Positions 54,159 through 63,746 of a stretch of DNA of 64,000 bases are shown here, piece after piece; the first letter of the stretch is position 1; the number at the start of each line of letters is the position of its first letter. The notes under the pieces are model-generated. The model had not been told where the DNA came from. It was given only the letters and a program-made list of their open reading frames with translations, and made no database searches. The translations under genes were made by a program, and so were the position numbers. The DNA lies in assembly GCA_023663725.1 (NCBI GenBank), contig JAMPGX010000009.1:1-64000 (forward strand), in the 5' to 3' direction. This DNA comes from a bacterium. GTDB taxonomy: Bacteria > Bacillota > Clostridia > Lachnospirales > Lachnospiraceae.

Positions 54159-55898
54159 ATGGCAGTGGAAAAGGAAAAAGGGAAAAAAGGTATCCGAATA
54201 TGGGGCCTGAGCAATAAGCTTTTGTTGGTAATTATTCCCGTGTTGATCATCTCATTTGCGGTCACAGGCGTACTGATTTTTACGAATGCGGGACGAACGC
54301 TTCTGACCAACTCAAAGCTTACTTTTGAGGCGGAATCGGAAAGACAGCTGCTGATTCTGGAGAATGAAATGCTTTCCAGTACAGGCAGCAGGAATCTGGA
54401 GAGCGCGGCCACGCAGTTGGCTCAATTTACCCGCAAAAGGGATTCCATCTATCAATTGGTAAACGATCTGGTTATCATGAAGAATGGATACGCGTTTTTG
54501 GTTGATACCAATGAGGCGGTAATCGTGGCTCATCGGGATGAGAAGATAATGGGGACTTCCTTTTCCCAATACAACAAGGGCAGCTTTATGGGAGATATTC
54601 TTGCGCAGCTTCAGTCAGGAAACACGGAGCTGTTTACAGCGTCCGACAGGCGTGTGGAATATTATGTCAAGGCATTTTACATACCGGATACTCCATATGT
54701 TATGGTGACCTGCGTTGATCAGTCCACGATCCTCTCTGAGCTAGCGGATCTGCTGACCAAGGTAATCATTGTGTTTGCCGTCGTGATTTTCGTGGTCGTT
54801 GCGGTGATCGTGATCTTCCTGCGAATTGCTCTGCGGCCCATGCAGAAGTTGACGGATATTCTTGGCGATATTGCGGATGGCGATTTTACGGTGAGCATCA
54901 GTCCCAAGGGCAGGGATGAGATTGCGGTAATGGGCAGGTCTCTCAATAATTTTGTTGAAATTATGCGGGATGTCATCTCCGATATCATAGCGGTGTCGGA
55001 CCGGCTTGACGAATCCAGCAAGAAGACCAAGCAGGTTTCCAATACATTGAACGAGGCGGCGGATGCCCAGGCAGATTCGATGAGCGATGTCAAGATAACG
55101 TTGGATCAGGTCGCCTCCTCGATACAGGATCTGGCGGTCCATGCCACGACCCTGTCCGACGTTGTCAATGAGACCAATCAGCGCGGCAGCCAGGCCAAGG
55201 ATAATATGCGGCAGACGGTTGCGGTGGCTTCCCAGGGGCGCGCGGATATGGAGGAGGTCAATCTGGCGATGGTGTCCATCGTGGATTCCATGGGGCAGCT
55301 TGAGGCGATTGTAGATGAGGTGGGAGCCTCCACCGAACAGATTAACAGCATGGTTGCTATTATCAGTGATATTTCAGATCAGACGAATCTGTTGTCGCTG
55401 AATGCCGCTATCGAGGCGGCGCGGGCTGGGGAGGCGGGCAAGGGCTTCGCTGTCGTGGCGGAGGAGATCCGCAAGCTCGCGGAGGTGAGCGCTTCCTCCG
55501 CGTCCAAGATATCCAGCATCATAGATCAGGTGAATTCACAGGTGTCCTACATGGTGCAGCAGACCGGACAGAGTGTGACTTCCATTAAGAACAATTCGGG
55601 GAAGATCACGGCCTCCTGCGAGATATTTGAGCGTATCTACCAGAAGGTGGGAGACACGGACAATGTGCTGACGGAGATTGTGGAGCGCATCGCCCATGTC
55701 GATGATGTCGCGACCAATATTGCCGCTTTGACGCAGGAACAGTCCGCGAGCACGGAGGAGATTCTGGCCTCAACAGAGGTTCTCGCTCAGGCGTCGCTGC
55801 AGCTCTCTCAGGACAGTCATATGGTGGCTTCAAGCGCGGATGATGTATCGAGCGCTGCATTCTCACTTGCGGAGCATATGAGAAAGTTCAGGATATAA
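54159..55898 (+). CDS. Methyl-accepting chemotaxis protein
   Basis: A 579-residue chemoreceptor. Helix 1 ([20 protein letters not shown]), an outer sensor domain of Cache type (about residues 45-200, [20 protein letters not shown]), helix 2 ([20 protein letters not shown]), HAMP ([20 protein letters not shown]), and a long signalling coiled coil with the hairpin tip [20 protein letters not shown] then [22 protein letters not shown] precedes ATG 54159. The sortase gene starts 1 nt after its stop. No che genes are seen in the window. Confidence 0.93.
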   Translation: MAVEKEKGKKGIRIWGLSNKLLLVIIPVLIISFAVTGVLIFTNAGRTLLTNSKLTFEAESERQLLILENEMLSSTGSRNLESAATQLAQFTRKRDSIYQLVNDLVIMKNGYAFLVDTNEAVIVAHRDEKIMGTSFSQYNKGSFMGDILAQLQSGNTELFTASDRRVEYYVKAFYIPDTPYVMVTCVDQSTILSELADLLTKVIIVFAVVIFVVVAVIVIFLRIALRPMQKLTDILGDIADGDFTVSISPKGRDEIAVMGRSLNNFVEIMRDVISDIIAVSDRLDESSKKTKQVSNTLNEAADAQADSMSDVKITLDQVASSIQDLAVHATTLSDVVNETNQRGSQAKDNMRQTVAVASQGRADMEEVNLAMVSIVDSMGQLEAIVDEVGASTEQINSMVAIISDISDQTNLLSLNAAIEAARAGEAGKGFAVVAEEIRKLAEVSASSASKISSIIDQVNSQVSYMVQQTGQSVTSIKNNSGKITASCEIFERIYQKVGDTDNVLTEIVERIAHVDDVATNIAALTQEQSASTEEILASTEVLAQASLQLSQDSHMVASSADDVSSAAFSLAEHMRKFRI

Positions 55899-55899
55899 A

Positions 55900-56745
55900 A
55901 TGAGGCGTATTCCTGTGATAAGTAGGATATTGAAAATTGCGTTTATAGGCGTTATGGTGGTGTGCCTATTTCTGATTGGGCAAGCACATTATGACTCCGT
56001 GAGGAATCAGCGGAAGCAGCAGGCGCTTCGTAAAATGGTTGAGGCGGCTTCGCAGGAACAGAGCGGGTCCGCGGAGGAGGACTCTGGGGCGACCGAGCCG
56101 GAGACAGCTTCCGCTGCAACGGAGGCGGCGGCTTCGCAGGAGCCTGTGGAGCAACCCGTGGAGGAGCCTGCTATTCTTCCCCAATATGAGGCTCTGTATC
56201 AGGCCAATTCTGATCTGATAGGCTGGCTGTCTATCGAGGGGATGGTGATCGATTATCCTGTCATGCGCAGTGAGGATGACGAATTCTACCTGCACCACAA
56301 TTTTCAGGGAGAGGAAGATAAATATGGCTGCCTGTACGTGCGAAACAGGGCGGATGTGGATACTCCGGGCGTCAATTTTCTGATCTATGGGCACAATATG
56401 AAGGATGGCTCCATGTTCGGAGACCTCGATCTGTATCGCAAGAAATCCTTTTATGATGAGCACAGGATCATCTGCTTCGACACTCTGTACGAGGAGCGCC
56501 GCTATGAGATCGTGGCAGTGTTTCTCTCGCAGGTTTATGAGGAGCAGGACGAGGTGTTTAAGTATTATCAGTTTTACGAGGCCGAGACGGAGGAGGAATT
56601 TCTGGATTTCTATGACAATATCAAGGAATTGTCCCTGTATGACACGGGTGTCACGGCGGAGTATGGGGATACTTTCCTGACCCTCTCCACCTGTGCTTAC
56701 CACGTGCCGGATGGCAGGCTGGCTGTGGTGGCGAAGCGCATTTAG
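55900..56745 (+). CDS. Class B sortase
   Basis: A 281-residue membrane-anchored transpeptidase. An N-terminal helix (KIAFIGVMVVCLFLIGQA) and an acidic linker precede the sortase barrel: LIGWLSIEGMVIDYPVMRSE, YGHNM with the catalytic His, LTLSTCAYHV with the catalytic Cys, and GRLAVVAKR with the Arg. The TLSTC motif and the extra N-terminal helices mark class B. It anchors proteins with an NPQTN-like signal. No obvious substrate with a sorting signal lies in this window. Its stop overlaps the converging lipoprotein gene by 4 nt. Confidence 0.93.
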   Translation: MRRIPVISRILKIAFIGVMVVCLFLIGQAHYDSVRNQRKQQALRKMVEAASQEQSGSAEEDSGATEPETASAATEAAASQEPVEQPVEEPAILPQYEALYQANSDLIGWLSIEGMVIDYPVMRSEDDEFYLHHNFQGEEDKYGCLYVRNRADVDTPGVNFLIYGHNMKDGSMFGDLDLYRKKSFYDEHRIICFDTLYEERRYEIVAVFLSQVYEEQDEVFKYYQFYEAETEEEFLDFYDNIKELSLYDTGVTAEYGDTFLTLSTCAYHVPDGRLAVVAKRI

Positions 56746-59168
56746 TCAGTGTGACTATGCTCCGCCAGATACAGCCTTATCCTGCTCTGGATGATTCCCG
56801 CCACTGTAGCCGCGTCCTTGTCTCCGGCAAAGAAGCTCTCCGCCTCCTCCATCACGATCTCACCGATCATTTCGTCTCCTTGAGGCAGGGGGCCGCTTTT
56901 CTCCGCCAGTTCCAGAAAGTCATCCACGCAGGAGCTTCCGTCCGGCTTCAGCATCAACATGTGATATTTTCCCTGGCCCGTGTCCAGAGCCTGGTAGCCT
57001 GGATTATTCGGACTCTCCGGATGCACATACCTGTCATAGACCTCCCGGCACAGGGGGGTGTCCTGCTTCCTCTGGTATTTTGTGCTGTACAGGAACTCCA
57101 GATATCCCTTTACTGTGTCCATACAGTCGGCTCCCTTCCTCACTACCAAATAATAGTCGCTGCTCCAATAGCTCCCGCAGCCGCTCTCCGTCGGATATCC
57201 CACACAGTGGAAATCCTCTCCCAGACTGCCCACCCTGATGCAGAACATCTGCAAATTGCTGAAATCGTCCACATAGGCCAGCGCTTTCCCTTCTTGCATG
57301 GGGACGTCTATGTTCACTGCAGGCAGGACAGTGCCATACTGTTTGCACAGCTCCAACAGGTGGATGAACTCTTCGCTGTCAAAGCTGCAGGTATTCTCCT
57401 CAAGGTTCAGGAACGGGCATTGTTCGATATTCTGCAGCGTCAGATGCCAGAGGGCTCCCGCGGTCCCGAAGGGCTGCACACCCATCGCCACGACTGTCTG
57501 CAGCTTGGGCCATCTCTCTCCCTCCTCCAGCAGCGAGACCACATCCTCCAGCCGCCAGCTCTCCTTGTCCCATACCTCCCTATTTACCAGCATCGTCCGC
57601 AGCTCCGCCTCCATCGCAAAGCCGATCTGTCTGCCGTCGATCCTGCCGCACTCCAGAACCCCCGGGAATATCCGCTCCACGGTTTCCGGCGACAGCACCT
57701 CCGTCATATCCTCCAGCAGTCCCTTCTCATACAGGCTCTCCATGTCCACGCGGGAGACATACATGACCTCCGGCCCTTTTCCCGCTGTCAGATCCAGCAT
57801 CAGACGATCCCGGTAAGCCTGCGGGTCCTCGGCATCGTACTCCACAGTGATCCCCTGATCTCCGTGCTTTCTGGTATAGTCGGCCGCCGCTGCCTGCAGG
57901 AGAGTACAGTTGGAGGTCAGACTGACGACGTTCATGTTGCCCTCGGCGGATGGCTCCTCCTCCGTCAGCGTATAGAGGGAAAAGCCCTCATCTTCAATCT
58001 CATATAAGCACAGTCTGCCGGCCGAATCTGTGAGCAACCGCAGGAAGTACGTGTTTGTCGTGATATCCTCCGCCGCGATATTCATCAGCTCAAGGATGCC
58101 TCCTGTGCAGAGATTCCATCTGTACAGAGTTCCGTCACTGCCAGATACAAAGTAACACATTCCGTCCTCGGTCATGCAGGTATTATTCACAGACCCAAGA
58201 TAGGGCAGCGGCGTCTGTCGGATCCCACCTCGCTGTTGATCATATGTAAGAAGCATACTCTCTGAACGATTGGGGTGTGGCAGATAGAATACCGGAAAGC
58301 CATCAGGGTCTTTCATAAGACACTCAAAAGCGGTGATTTCCTGCTCCATTGCGCCCTCCAGCCCATCGGGGTACGGGTTCACGACACAGAGCACGTGTCC
58401 ATCAGGGTCCAGCACTGCCATTTTTCTGACTCCACCGCCACTGTAGGAAGCATAGTAATAGTAGTTCCCCTGACTGTCTACATTTAATCTCTGATAATTT
58501 CCCCATCCCATGTCTGTCAGGTAGCCGCTCTCTGTCACTCCCGGATACAGATCCACGGTCTTGATCAGGTTGCCCTCCGCATCCATATGCACCGCGGTCA
58601 GGCCGCACACCTCATCATCCTCTCTCCACTCTGGTCCCCACTTATGTCCATCCTCATACTTTACCCGCAGGAAGACATACTCCTCCTCGCTGTATATATC
58701 AAATGAGATAATCTCGGCCTCGCTCTCTCCTCCGAGCAGGCTGTCCGTATCCAGTTCCGTATAGGAGGTATCTCCTGTGTCCACATCATAGCGATACATA
58801 TAATTGCCAATATTTCTATTCTCCAGCATATACTGATCCAGGCTGTAAATAAACGACTTGTATGTTGTGGTCACGGGAAATTCTATGCTATCATAGTTAA
58901 GCTCAGCTATGGGACTTAGAGCTTCGACGTATTCCCCTATATAGAGGGCGTTCCCCTTCCCTCTTGATGAGGTTCTCTTCCATTCGGAGGTTCTCCAGTC
59001 AAAGTCAGAGTAATCCGCGGCTTCTTCCGCCTCCCCGCTTCCGGAGTCCGGCACAGAATTCGTGGCAGACTCCACAATGCTCTCTACATCTCCACAGCCG
59101 GTCAGACTAAACAATATACAGAGTAAAGTCAACGGTAATCTCAGATTTTTGCACCAATCCCTCATCAT
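56742..59168 (-). CDS. Large lipoprotein with extracellular solute-binding-like C-terminal domain (paralogue)
   Basis: An 808-residue lipoprotein (signal RLPLTLLCILFSLTGCGD, lipobox LTGC). The N-terminal half has short repeated beta-like segments (YYYYASYSGGGVRKMAVLDP, YFVSGSDGTLYRWNL). From about residue 415 it looks like a family 1 solute-binding protein (CTLLQAAAADYTRKHGDQGI, LTAGKGPEVMYVSRVDMESL). It is related along its length to 42491-44842 and shares the C-terminal DAATVAGIIQSRIRLYL motif. GGAGG precedes tandem ATGs at 59168 and 59165. Its small secreted partner lies upstream, as at the first locus. No ABC permease is near. Confidence 0.8.
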   Translation of the reverse strand: MMRDWCKNLRLPLTLLCILFSLTGCGDVESIVESATNSVPDSGSGEAEEAADYSDFDWRTSEWKRTSSRGKGNALYIGEYVEALSPIAELNYDSIEFPVTTTYKSFIYSLDQYMLENRNIGNYMYRYDVDTGDTSYTELDTDSLLGGESEAEIISFDIYSEEEYVFLRVKYEDGHKWGPEWREDDEVCGLTAVHMDAEGNLIKTVDLYPGVTESGYLTDMGWGNYQRLNVDSQGNYYYYASYSGGGVRKMAVLDPDGHVLCVVNPYPDGLEGAMEQEITAFECLMKDPDGFPVFYLPHPNRSESMLLTYDQQRGGIRQTPLPYLGSVNNTCMTEDGMCYFVSGSDGTLYRWNLCTGGILELMNIAAEDITTNTYFLRLLTDSAGRLCLYEIEDEGFSLYTLTEEEPSAEGNMNVVSLTSNCTLLQAAAADYTRKHGDQGITVEYDAEDPQAYRDRLMLDLTAGKGPEVMYVSRVDMESLYEKGLLEDMTEVLSPETVERIFPGVLECGRIDGRQIGFAMEAELRTMLVNREVWDKESWRLEDVVSLLEEGERWPKLQTVVAMGVQPFGTAGALWHLTLQNIEQCPFLNLEENTCSFDSEEFIHLLELCKQYGTVLPAVNIDVPMQEGKALAYVDDFSNLQMFCIRVGSLGEDFHCVGYPTESGCGSYWSSDYYLVVRKGADCMDTVKGYLEFLYSTKYQRKQDTPLCREVYDRYVHPESPNNPGYQALDTGQGKYHMLMLKPDGSSCVDDFLELAEKSGPLPQGDEMIGEIVMEEAESFFAGDKDAATVAGIIQSRIRLYLAEHSHTD

Positions 59169-59283
59169 ACTTCCTCCAATACAATCATATGACAATAAGC
59201 ATAGGGGGAGCATCTGTATTCTATGCCATTTAAACGGAATGCTCCCTCTACAGCTTCTGAAAATATCAATTTATTAATTTCAT

Positions 59284-59315
59284 ATCTGGTACAAATAACT
59301 TATTTTGTACCAGAT
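59284..59315. promoter_or_regulatory. Hairpin between the secreted-protein and lipoprotein genes
   Basis: A perfect 12-bp stem, ATCTGGTACAAA and its complement, with an 8-nt loop. It lies between the genes at 59368-59637 and 56742-59168 on the minus strand. There is no U-run, so a processing or stability element that favours the small gene is more likely than a terminator. Confidence 0.6.
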
Positions 59316-59367
59316 AATACGCCTGAGTTTCCATTTATTATGTTACGGCTAATCAGCAAAATATATA

Positions 59368-59637
59368 TTAGTGCGTCATAGTATGAACCTCATTCACAAT
59401 CCATGTATTACCCGTGGCAAACGATTCAAAGCAGCTATGACATGTCGCATATTCCACCATATACGTCACTTTCAGCCTGCATTTGGCATCCAAATAGCAT
59501 GTCTGTGAGCCCTCCTTTGTGCCATAATTCAGCGTGACTGACGGATGCCCACATGATGCGTCTGTTGCGGCAAAAGCATTGATTCCTGAGCATAGCATTG
59601 CTCCAATCAGGCCAAGTACCAAAATTTTTTTCTTCAT
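59368..59637 (-). CDS. Small secreted protein with CxxC and HxxxH motif (paralogue)
   Basis: An 89-residue protein with signal peptide KKKILVLGLIGAMLCSGINA (cleavage near AFAA). The mature 65 residues contain six cysteines and end with C-H-S-C, 15 residues, then H-T-M-T-H. The C-terminal stretch aligns with that of the protein at 42161-42457 (Y-x-x-C-x-x-C-x-E ... T ... H-x-x-x-H). GGAGG precedes ATG 59637; a longer in-frame start lacks one and would bury the signal peptide. It precedes the paralogous lipoprotein in the same order as at the first locus. Function unknown. Confidence 0.8.
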   Translation of the reverse strand: MKKKILVLGLIGAMLCSGINAFAATDASCGHPSVTLNYGTKEGSQTCYLDAKCRLKVTYMVEYATCHSCFESFATGNTWIVNEVHTMTH

Positions 59638-60004
59638 AGATACACCTCCATTTGAATTGTTATTTGTTTTATATATTGAATGTGCACAACAATATACAAT
59701 AGTCCATATCACAAAATAGGAAATTATGTTTCAAAACCTTACTTTTGTTTTACACAATATTTATCGCATTTTTATGCAATAAGATTTTGTTCATTACCCT
59801 CTTGCCTTGTGCTTGATTATATAACGATACACTGTATTTGTAAATAGTTTTCAAAAGAAATTTACATTTTATACTTTTGACTTTTATATTTTTGATGGTT
59901 TATGATCTGTCATTCTCAATTTTTCTATATCTATAAATCAGAGAACCAGAGATCATATCAAAAAAGAGCTCTCAAAAAATGAAAAGATTCTGATTCGGCG
60001 GAGA
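59638..60004. other. A+T-rich gene-free stretch
   Basis: Divergent control region between the small secreted-protein gene (minus) and the MoxR operon (plus). Apart from the promoter at 60005 I see only A/T runs and no stable hairpin, coding frame or repeat of the families described here. Confidence 0.5.
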
Positions 60005-60033
60005 TTGACGAAAAAAACGGCAGTAGTTATAAT
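60005..60033 (+). promoter_or_regulatory. Sigma-A promoter of the MoxR operon
   Basis: TTGACG, 17-bp spacer, TATAAT, 98 bp before the MoxR start. Confidence 0.78.
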
Positions 60034-60131
60034 AGAATCAGCGTTTATAAGAGTAAACGGCCTGCGGTCGGGCGGATGGCTTTACCGGATTACAATCTGA
60101 GCGCTGACAGGCGGAAAGGTGAGACTTACAT

Positions 60132-61247
60132 ATGGAGCAACAGAAATTGCTGCGGCCTCCGGTGGAGGTGCGCTACAGGGAGGAACTGGAGGCGTTGAAG
60201 GCTGTGGACACAGGAAAAAAGCCGGAGAACTGGCTGCTTTCTCCCAGAGCGGTTCGCACCTTTATTCTGGGAAGCCGGACGCCGCTTACCTATTCGGGAG
60301 GGTCGGTCACTGTCGAGAAAAAATATTTTGGCAATGACGCGTTGGTGGAACGGTGTATTGTCACGCTGGCGGGCAATCGGGGCTTGATGCTGGTGGGAGA
60401 GCCGGGGACGGCCAAGACCATGCTGTCTGAGCTGCTGGCGGCGGCGGTCAGCGGCGTCAGCACTAACACGATCCAGGGGACGGCTGGCACCACGGAGGAC
60501 ATGATCAAGTATTCCTGGAACTATGCGCTGCTGTTGGCCAAGGGCCCCAGCAGGGAAGCGCTGGTGCCTTCGCCATTGTATGTGGGTATGGAACAGGGGG
60601 TGCTGACCCGCTTTGAGGAGATCACCAGAACGCCTGCGGAGGTGCAGGACAGTCTGATCAGCGTGCTCAGCGACAAGGTGCTGAATGTGCCCGAGCTGGG
60701 GGATGAAGGGATATTGTTTGCCAGGCCGGGCTTTAACGTGATCGGCACGGCCAACACGCGGGACAAGGGCGTCAATGAGATGAGCTCCGCCCTGAAGCGC
60801 CGGTTTAATTTTGAGACGGTGACGCCAGTGAGGGAGGTTGCGCTGGAGAAGCAGATCATCATCAATGAGGTGCGCAATCTGGCGGCGGATAGCCATATGG
60901 ATATACCGGTGGACGAGGATGTGGCGGAGCTGCTGGCCACCACCTATCACGAGCTGCGGGAAGGCGTCTCCTCCATGGGACACAGGATCGACAGCCCTGG
61001 GGCCGTGATGAGTACGGCGGAGGCGGTATCCGTGTACTATCAGACCATGATCGGCGGGTACTATTACGGGGACGGACATATGGATGTGGACAGCCTGGTA
61101 CAGAATCTGGTGGGCGCACTCTCCAAAGAAAATAAAGAGGACTTGAACAAGGTGAAGGACTATTTCAACACAGTGGTCAAAGACAGGAGCGGCAAGGAAG
61201 GCGGTCTATGGAAACGATATTACGAAGCCAGGAAATGGCTGAAATAA
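60132..61247 (+). CDS. MoxR-family AAA+ ATPase
   Basis: A 371-residue AAA+ protein. Walker A GEPGTAKT is at residues 89-96. The Walker B region LTRFEEITRTPAEVQ (158-172) has Phe-Glu-Glu in place of the usual Asp-Glu pair. Sensor 1 is VIGTANTRDKGVNEM and the arginine finger region SSALKRRFNF (219-228). The C-terminal helical lid follows (SSMGHRIDSPGAVM). MoxR proteins act as chaperone-like remodellers with VWA partners. The DUF5682 gene overlaps its end by 40 nt and a VWA-type gene follows, a recurring gene set. Confidence 0.88.
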   Translation: MEQQKLLRPPVEVRYREELEALKAVDTGKKPENWLLSPRAVRTFILGSRTPLTYSGGSVTVEKKYFGNDALVERCIVTLAGNRGLMLVGEPGTAKTMLSELLAAAVSGVSTNTIQGTAGTTEDMIKYSWNYALLLAKGPSREALVPSPLYVGMEQGVLTRFEEITRTPAEVQDSLISVLSDKVLNVPELGDEGILFARPGFNVIGTANTRDKGVNEMSSALKRRFNFETVTPVREVALEKQIIINEVRNLAADSHMDIPVDEDVAELLATTYHELREGVSSMGHRIDSPGAVMSTAEAVSVYYQTMIGGYYYGDGHMDVDSLVQNLVGALSKENKEDLNKVKDYFNTVVKDRSGKEGGLWKRYYEARKWLK

Positions 61248-63727
61248 AGCTGCTTCCCGTGCGGCACCACAGTCCGACCTGCGCCCTGCAGGTGCGGCGG
61301 GTGATAGAGAGCTGGCAGCCTCAGGCGGTGCTGGTCGAGGGGCCGGATACGGCCTGCGGCCTGATCTCCGCCATGCTTGATCCGAGCACCAGAGCGCCCT
61401 TTGCCGTGTATTACTCCTATGACGATACCGCGGGTGCGGTGACCGAGGAAAAGGGAAAATACCGCTGCTACTATCCGTTTCTGGATTATTCTCCAGAGCT
61501 GGCGGCTCTGCGGGCAGGGAGCGCGCTGGGGGCAAAAGTGGCCTTTATCGATTTGCCCTACGGGGATATTCTGGCGGCTTCCCAGACTGGAAAGGGTCTG
61601 AGGCAGGAGGGGGAGAAGAGCAACTACAATGATGATTATCTGCTCTCCCGCAACGCCTATCTGCGGCGCCTGTGTGAGAAGACCGGACTGCGAAGCTTTG
61701 ATGAGTTCTGGGAGAAATATTTTGAGCTGGAGGGCTTGACACAGGACAGCGATACCTGGTTTGACAATCTGTTGACCTATTGCCGTCAGGCCAGGGAGAG
61801 CACGCCGCCGGAGGAGCTTATCCAGGAGGGATGCCTGGCCAGGGAAGCCTATATGACAAAGAAGATATTGGACGCGGCGGCGGAGTTGGAGGGTGCAGAC
61901 CGTTCGGGGAATGACAGCGCACGGGAAAGAGCCGCAGCGGTTACTGTGCCGCAGACTGGAGAGACGGTATGGCGACGTATTCTGGTGGTGACAGGGGGCT
62001 TCCATACCCCTGCTTTGGCTCAGCGGCTGAGGGACTCCTCGCTGACCGAGCTGCCGAAAAAGCAGGTTCGTGCCGCTGATCAGGGCGCATATCTGATGCC
62101 TTATTCCATGGAGGCGGCGGATGCGCTCAACGGCTATGCCAGCGGTATGCCTTTTCCTGGATTTTATCAGGAGATATGGGAGCATATGCAGGCGGGAGAG
62201 CCAGAGCCTGCCGGAGTATGGGGACCGTCAGCGGGTGAGGCGGATTATGCGGTCAGTCCTTATGCCCGGGCGGTGTTGGATATGATCGTGGCCACTGGCA
62301 AGGCGGTGCGGCGAGGCGAGGGCAGCGCCTCCACCTACGATGAGATCTGCGCCTGTTCTATGGCGCAGGGATTGGCGGCTCTGCGGGGAAAACCATATCC
62401 TGGAGCCTATGAGCTTCAGGATGCGGTACTGTCCTGCTTTGTCAAGGGAGAACTGACTCTGGCTACCGATGAGCCCATGCGCTTGCTGCGGCGACAGATG
62501 ACGGGCAGACAGGTGGGGGAGCTGTGCGGGGATGCCGGAGAACCGCCGCTGCTGCAGGATTTCCGCAGTCAGTGTAAGCGCCTGGGGCTGCAGGCCTCCT
62601 CCACGCTGGAGACAGAGATCACCCTGGCTGTCTTTGGCAGGAAGAAGCACAGGCAGACGAGTATGTTTTTCCACCAGCTACTTTTTTTACAGGCTCCCTT
62701 TGCCCGCAGGCTCAAGGGCCCGAACCTGCAGACCGGCAGAGACCGCAATCTGATACGGGAGATCTGGAAATATAAGTGGAACGCGCAGGTCATGGCGGCG
62801 CTGATTGACGCTTCTGTCTACGGCGGCACATTGGAGGAGGCCGCCGCGGGACTGGCGGCGGAGCGGCTGAAAAAGGCGGTGTATGCCCGCGAGGGCGCAC
62901 TGCTGTTTTCTCAGGTGTTGGAGATGGGCCTTGAGGGACAGCTGGGGCCAGTGTATGAAAGACTGTCGGAGCTGCTGGTGACGGATACCGATTTCTACTC
63001 TCTGGCGGAGGCGCTGCGTCTGCTCGACATGGTGCGGCAGCTGCTGGACCTCTACGACTTCGAGGCCGACTTGACAGTGATGCTCCTGACCTGTATCCGC
63101 AGACTGACGGGCTTATTGCCGGGCATGGCCAGGGTAAGGGACGAAGATATGGCTAGATGCATGGAGGCGGTAAAGCTGTTGTATCAGGTCATTGGCAGGC
63201 TGGAGCGCGAGAGGGAGACAGACGAGGTGGCTCAGAACGCTCTTTCAGATAATTATTTCGAGGCGCTTCTCGCCATGAGCCAGGGGCGGGAGATACAGCC
63301 GGGCATATGCGGCTGTGTCCACGGTATCCTGTATGGCGGCGGGCGGGAGGATGTGACACATATCCAGCAGGTCTGTCAGGGGTATCTCACGGGAACCGGA
63401 GAACAGCGGCATGGAGCGGCCATGTTTTTTCGGGGGCTGTTCTTCGCAGCTAAGGATCTGGTGTTCGTTGGAGACGCCTTTCTGCGGATGCTGGACCAAT
63501 TTCTAATGCAGGTGGAAGAGCGGGATTTCATGCTGCTGCTGCCAGAGCTACATATGGCGTTCACCTACTTTACTCCTGCGGAGACAGACCGCATCGCGCA
63601 GACAGCCGCAGGCTTTCACGGCAAAAGCCGTAAGCAGCTCCTGCAGCGCCAGGCGGTCCCCGAATCCTGGTATCTCTACGGGCGGGAACTGGAGAACTTC
63701 GCCCTGCGGGAGATGTGCGACGATTAG
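61208..63727 (+). CDS. DUF5682 family protein
   Basis: An 839-residue soluble protein. The N-terminal third has LLPVRHHSPTCALQVRR (RHHSP at 19-23), VLVEGPD (41-47), KVAFIDLPYGD (110-120) and VVTGGFHTPAL (260-270). This pattern of paired His motifs and an EGP turn recalls TraB/TIKI-like or EreA-like hydrolase folds; that link is an inference. The C-terminal two thirds are helical and repeat-like. ATG 61208 has GGAAGG 6 nt upstream and lies inside the MoxR gene; ATG 61235 is an alternative. Proteins of this type travel with MoxR and VWA genes. Confidence 0.82.
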   Translation: METILRSQEMAEIKLLPVRHHSPTCALQVRRVIESWQPQAVLVEGPDTACGLISAMLDPSTRAPFAVYYSYDDTAGAVTEEKGKYRCYYPFLDYSPELAALRAGSALGAKVAFIDLPYGDILAASQTGKGLRQEGEKSNYNDDYLLSRNAYLRRLCEKTGLRSFDEFWEKYFELEGLTQDSDTWFDNLLTYCRQARESTPPEELIQEGCLAREAYMTKKILDAAAELEGADRSGNDSARERAAAVTVPQTGETVWRRILVVTGGFHTPALAQRLRDSSLTELPKKQVRAADQGAYLMPYSMEAADALNGYASGMPFPGFYQEIWEHMQAGEPEPAGVWGPSAGEADYAVSPYARAVLDMIVATGKAVRRGEGSASTYDEICACSMAQGLAALRGKPYPGAYELQDAVLSCFVKGELTLATDEPMRLLRRQMTGRQVGELCGDAGEPPLLQDFRSQCKRLGLQASSTLETEITLAVFGRKKHRQTSMFFHQLLFLQAPFARRLKGPNLQTGRDRNLIREIWKYKWNAQVMAALIDASVYGGTLEEAAAGLAAERLKKAVYAREGALLFSQVLEMGLEGQLGPVYERLSELLVTDTDFYSLAEALRLLDMVRQLLDLYDFEADLTVMLLTCIRRLTGLLPGMARVRDEDMARCMEAVKLLYQVIGRLERERETDEVAQNALSDNYFEALLAMSQGREIQPGICGCVHGILYGGGREDVTHIQQVCQGYLTGTGEQRHGAAMFFRGLFFAAKDLVFVGDAFLRMLDQFLMQVEERDFMLLLPELHMAFTYFTPAETDRIAQTAAGFHGKSRKQLLQRQAVPESWYLYGRELENFALREMCDD

Positions 63728-63746
63728 CAACAGTGAAACAGCTATT

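Noticed and set aside
56751-58007. Long open frame opposite the second lipoprotein
   Set aside because: No ribosome site and no domain; the opposite strand encodes a lipoprotein with signal peptide and a paralogue.
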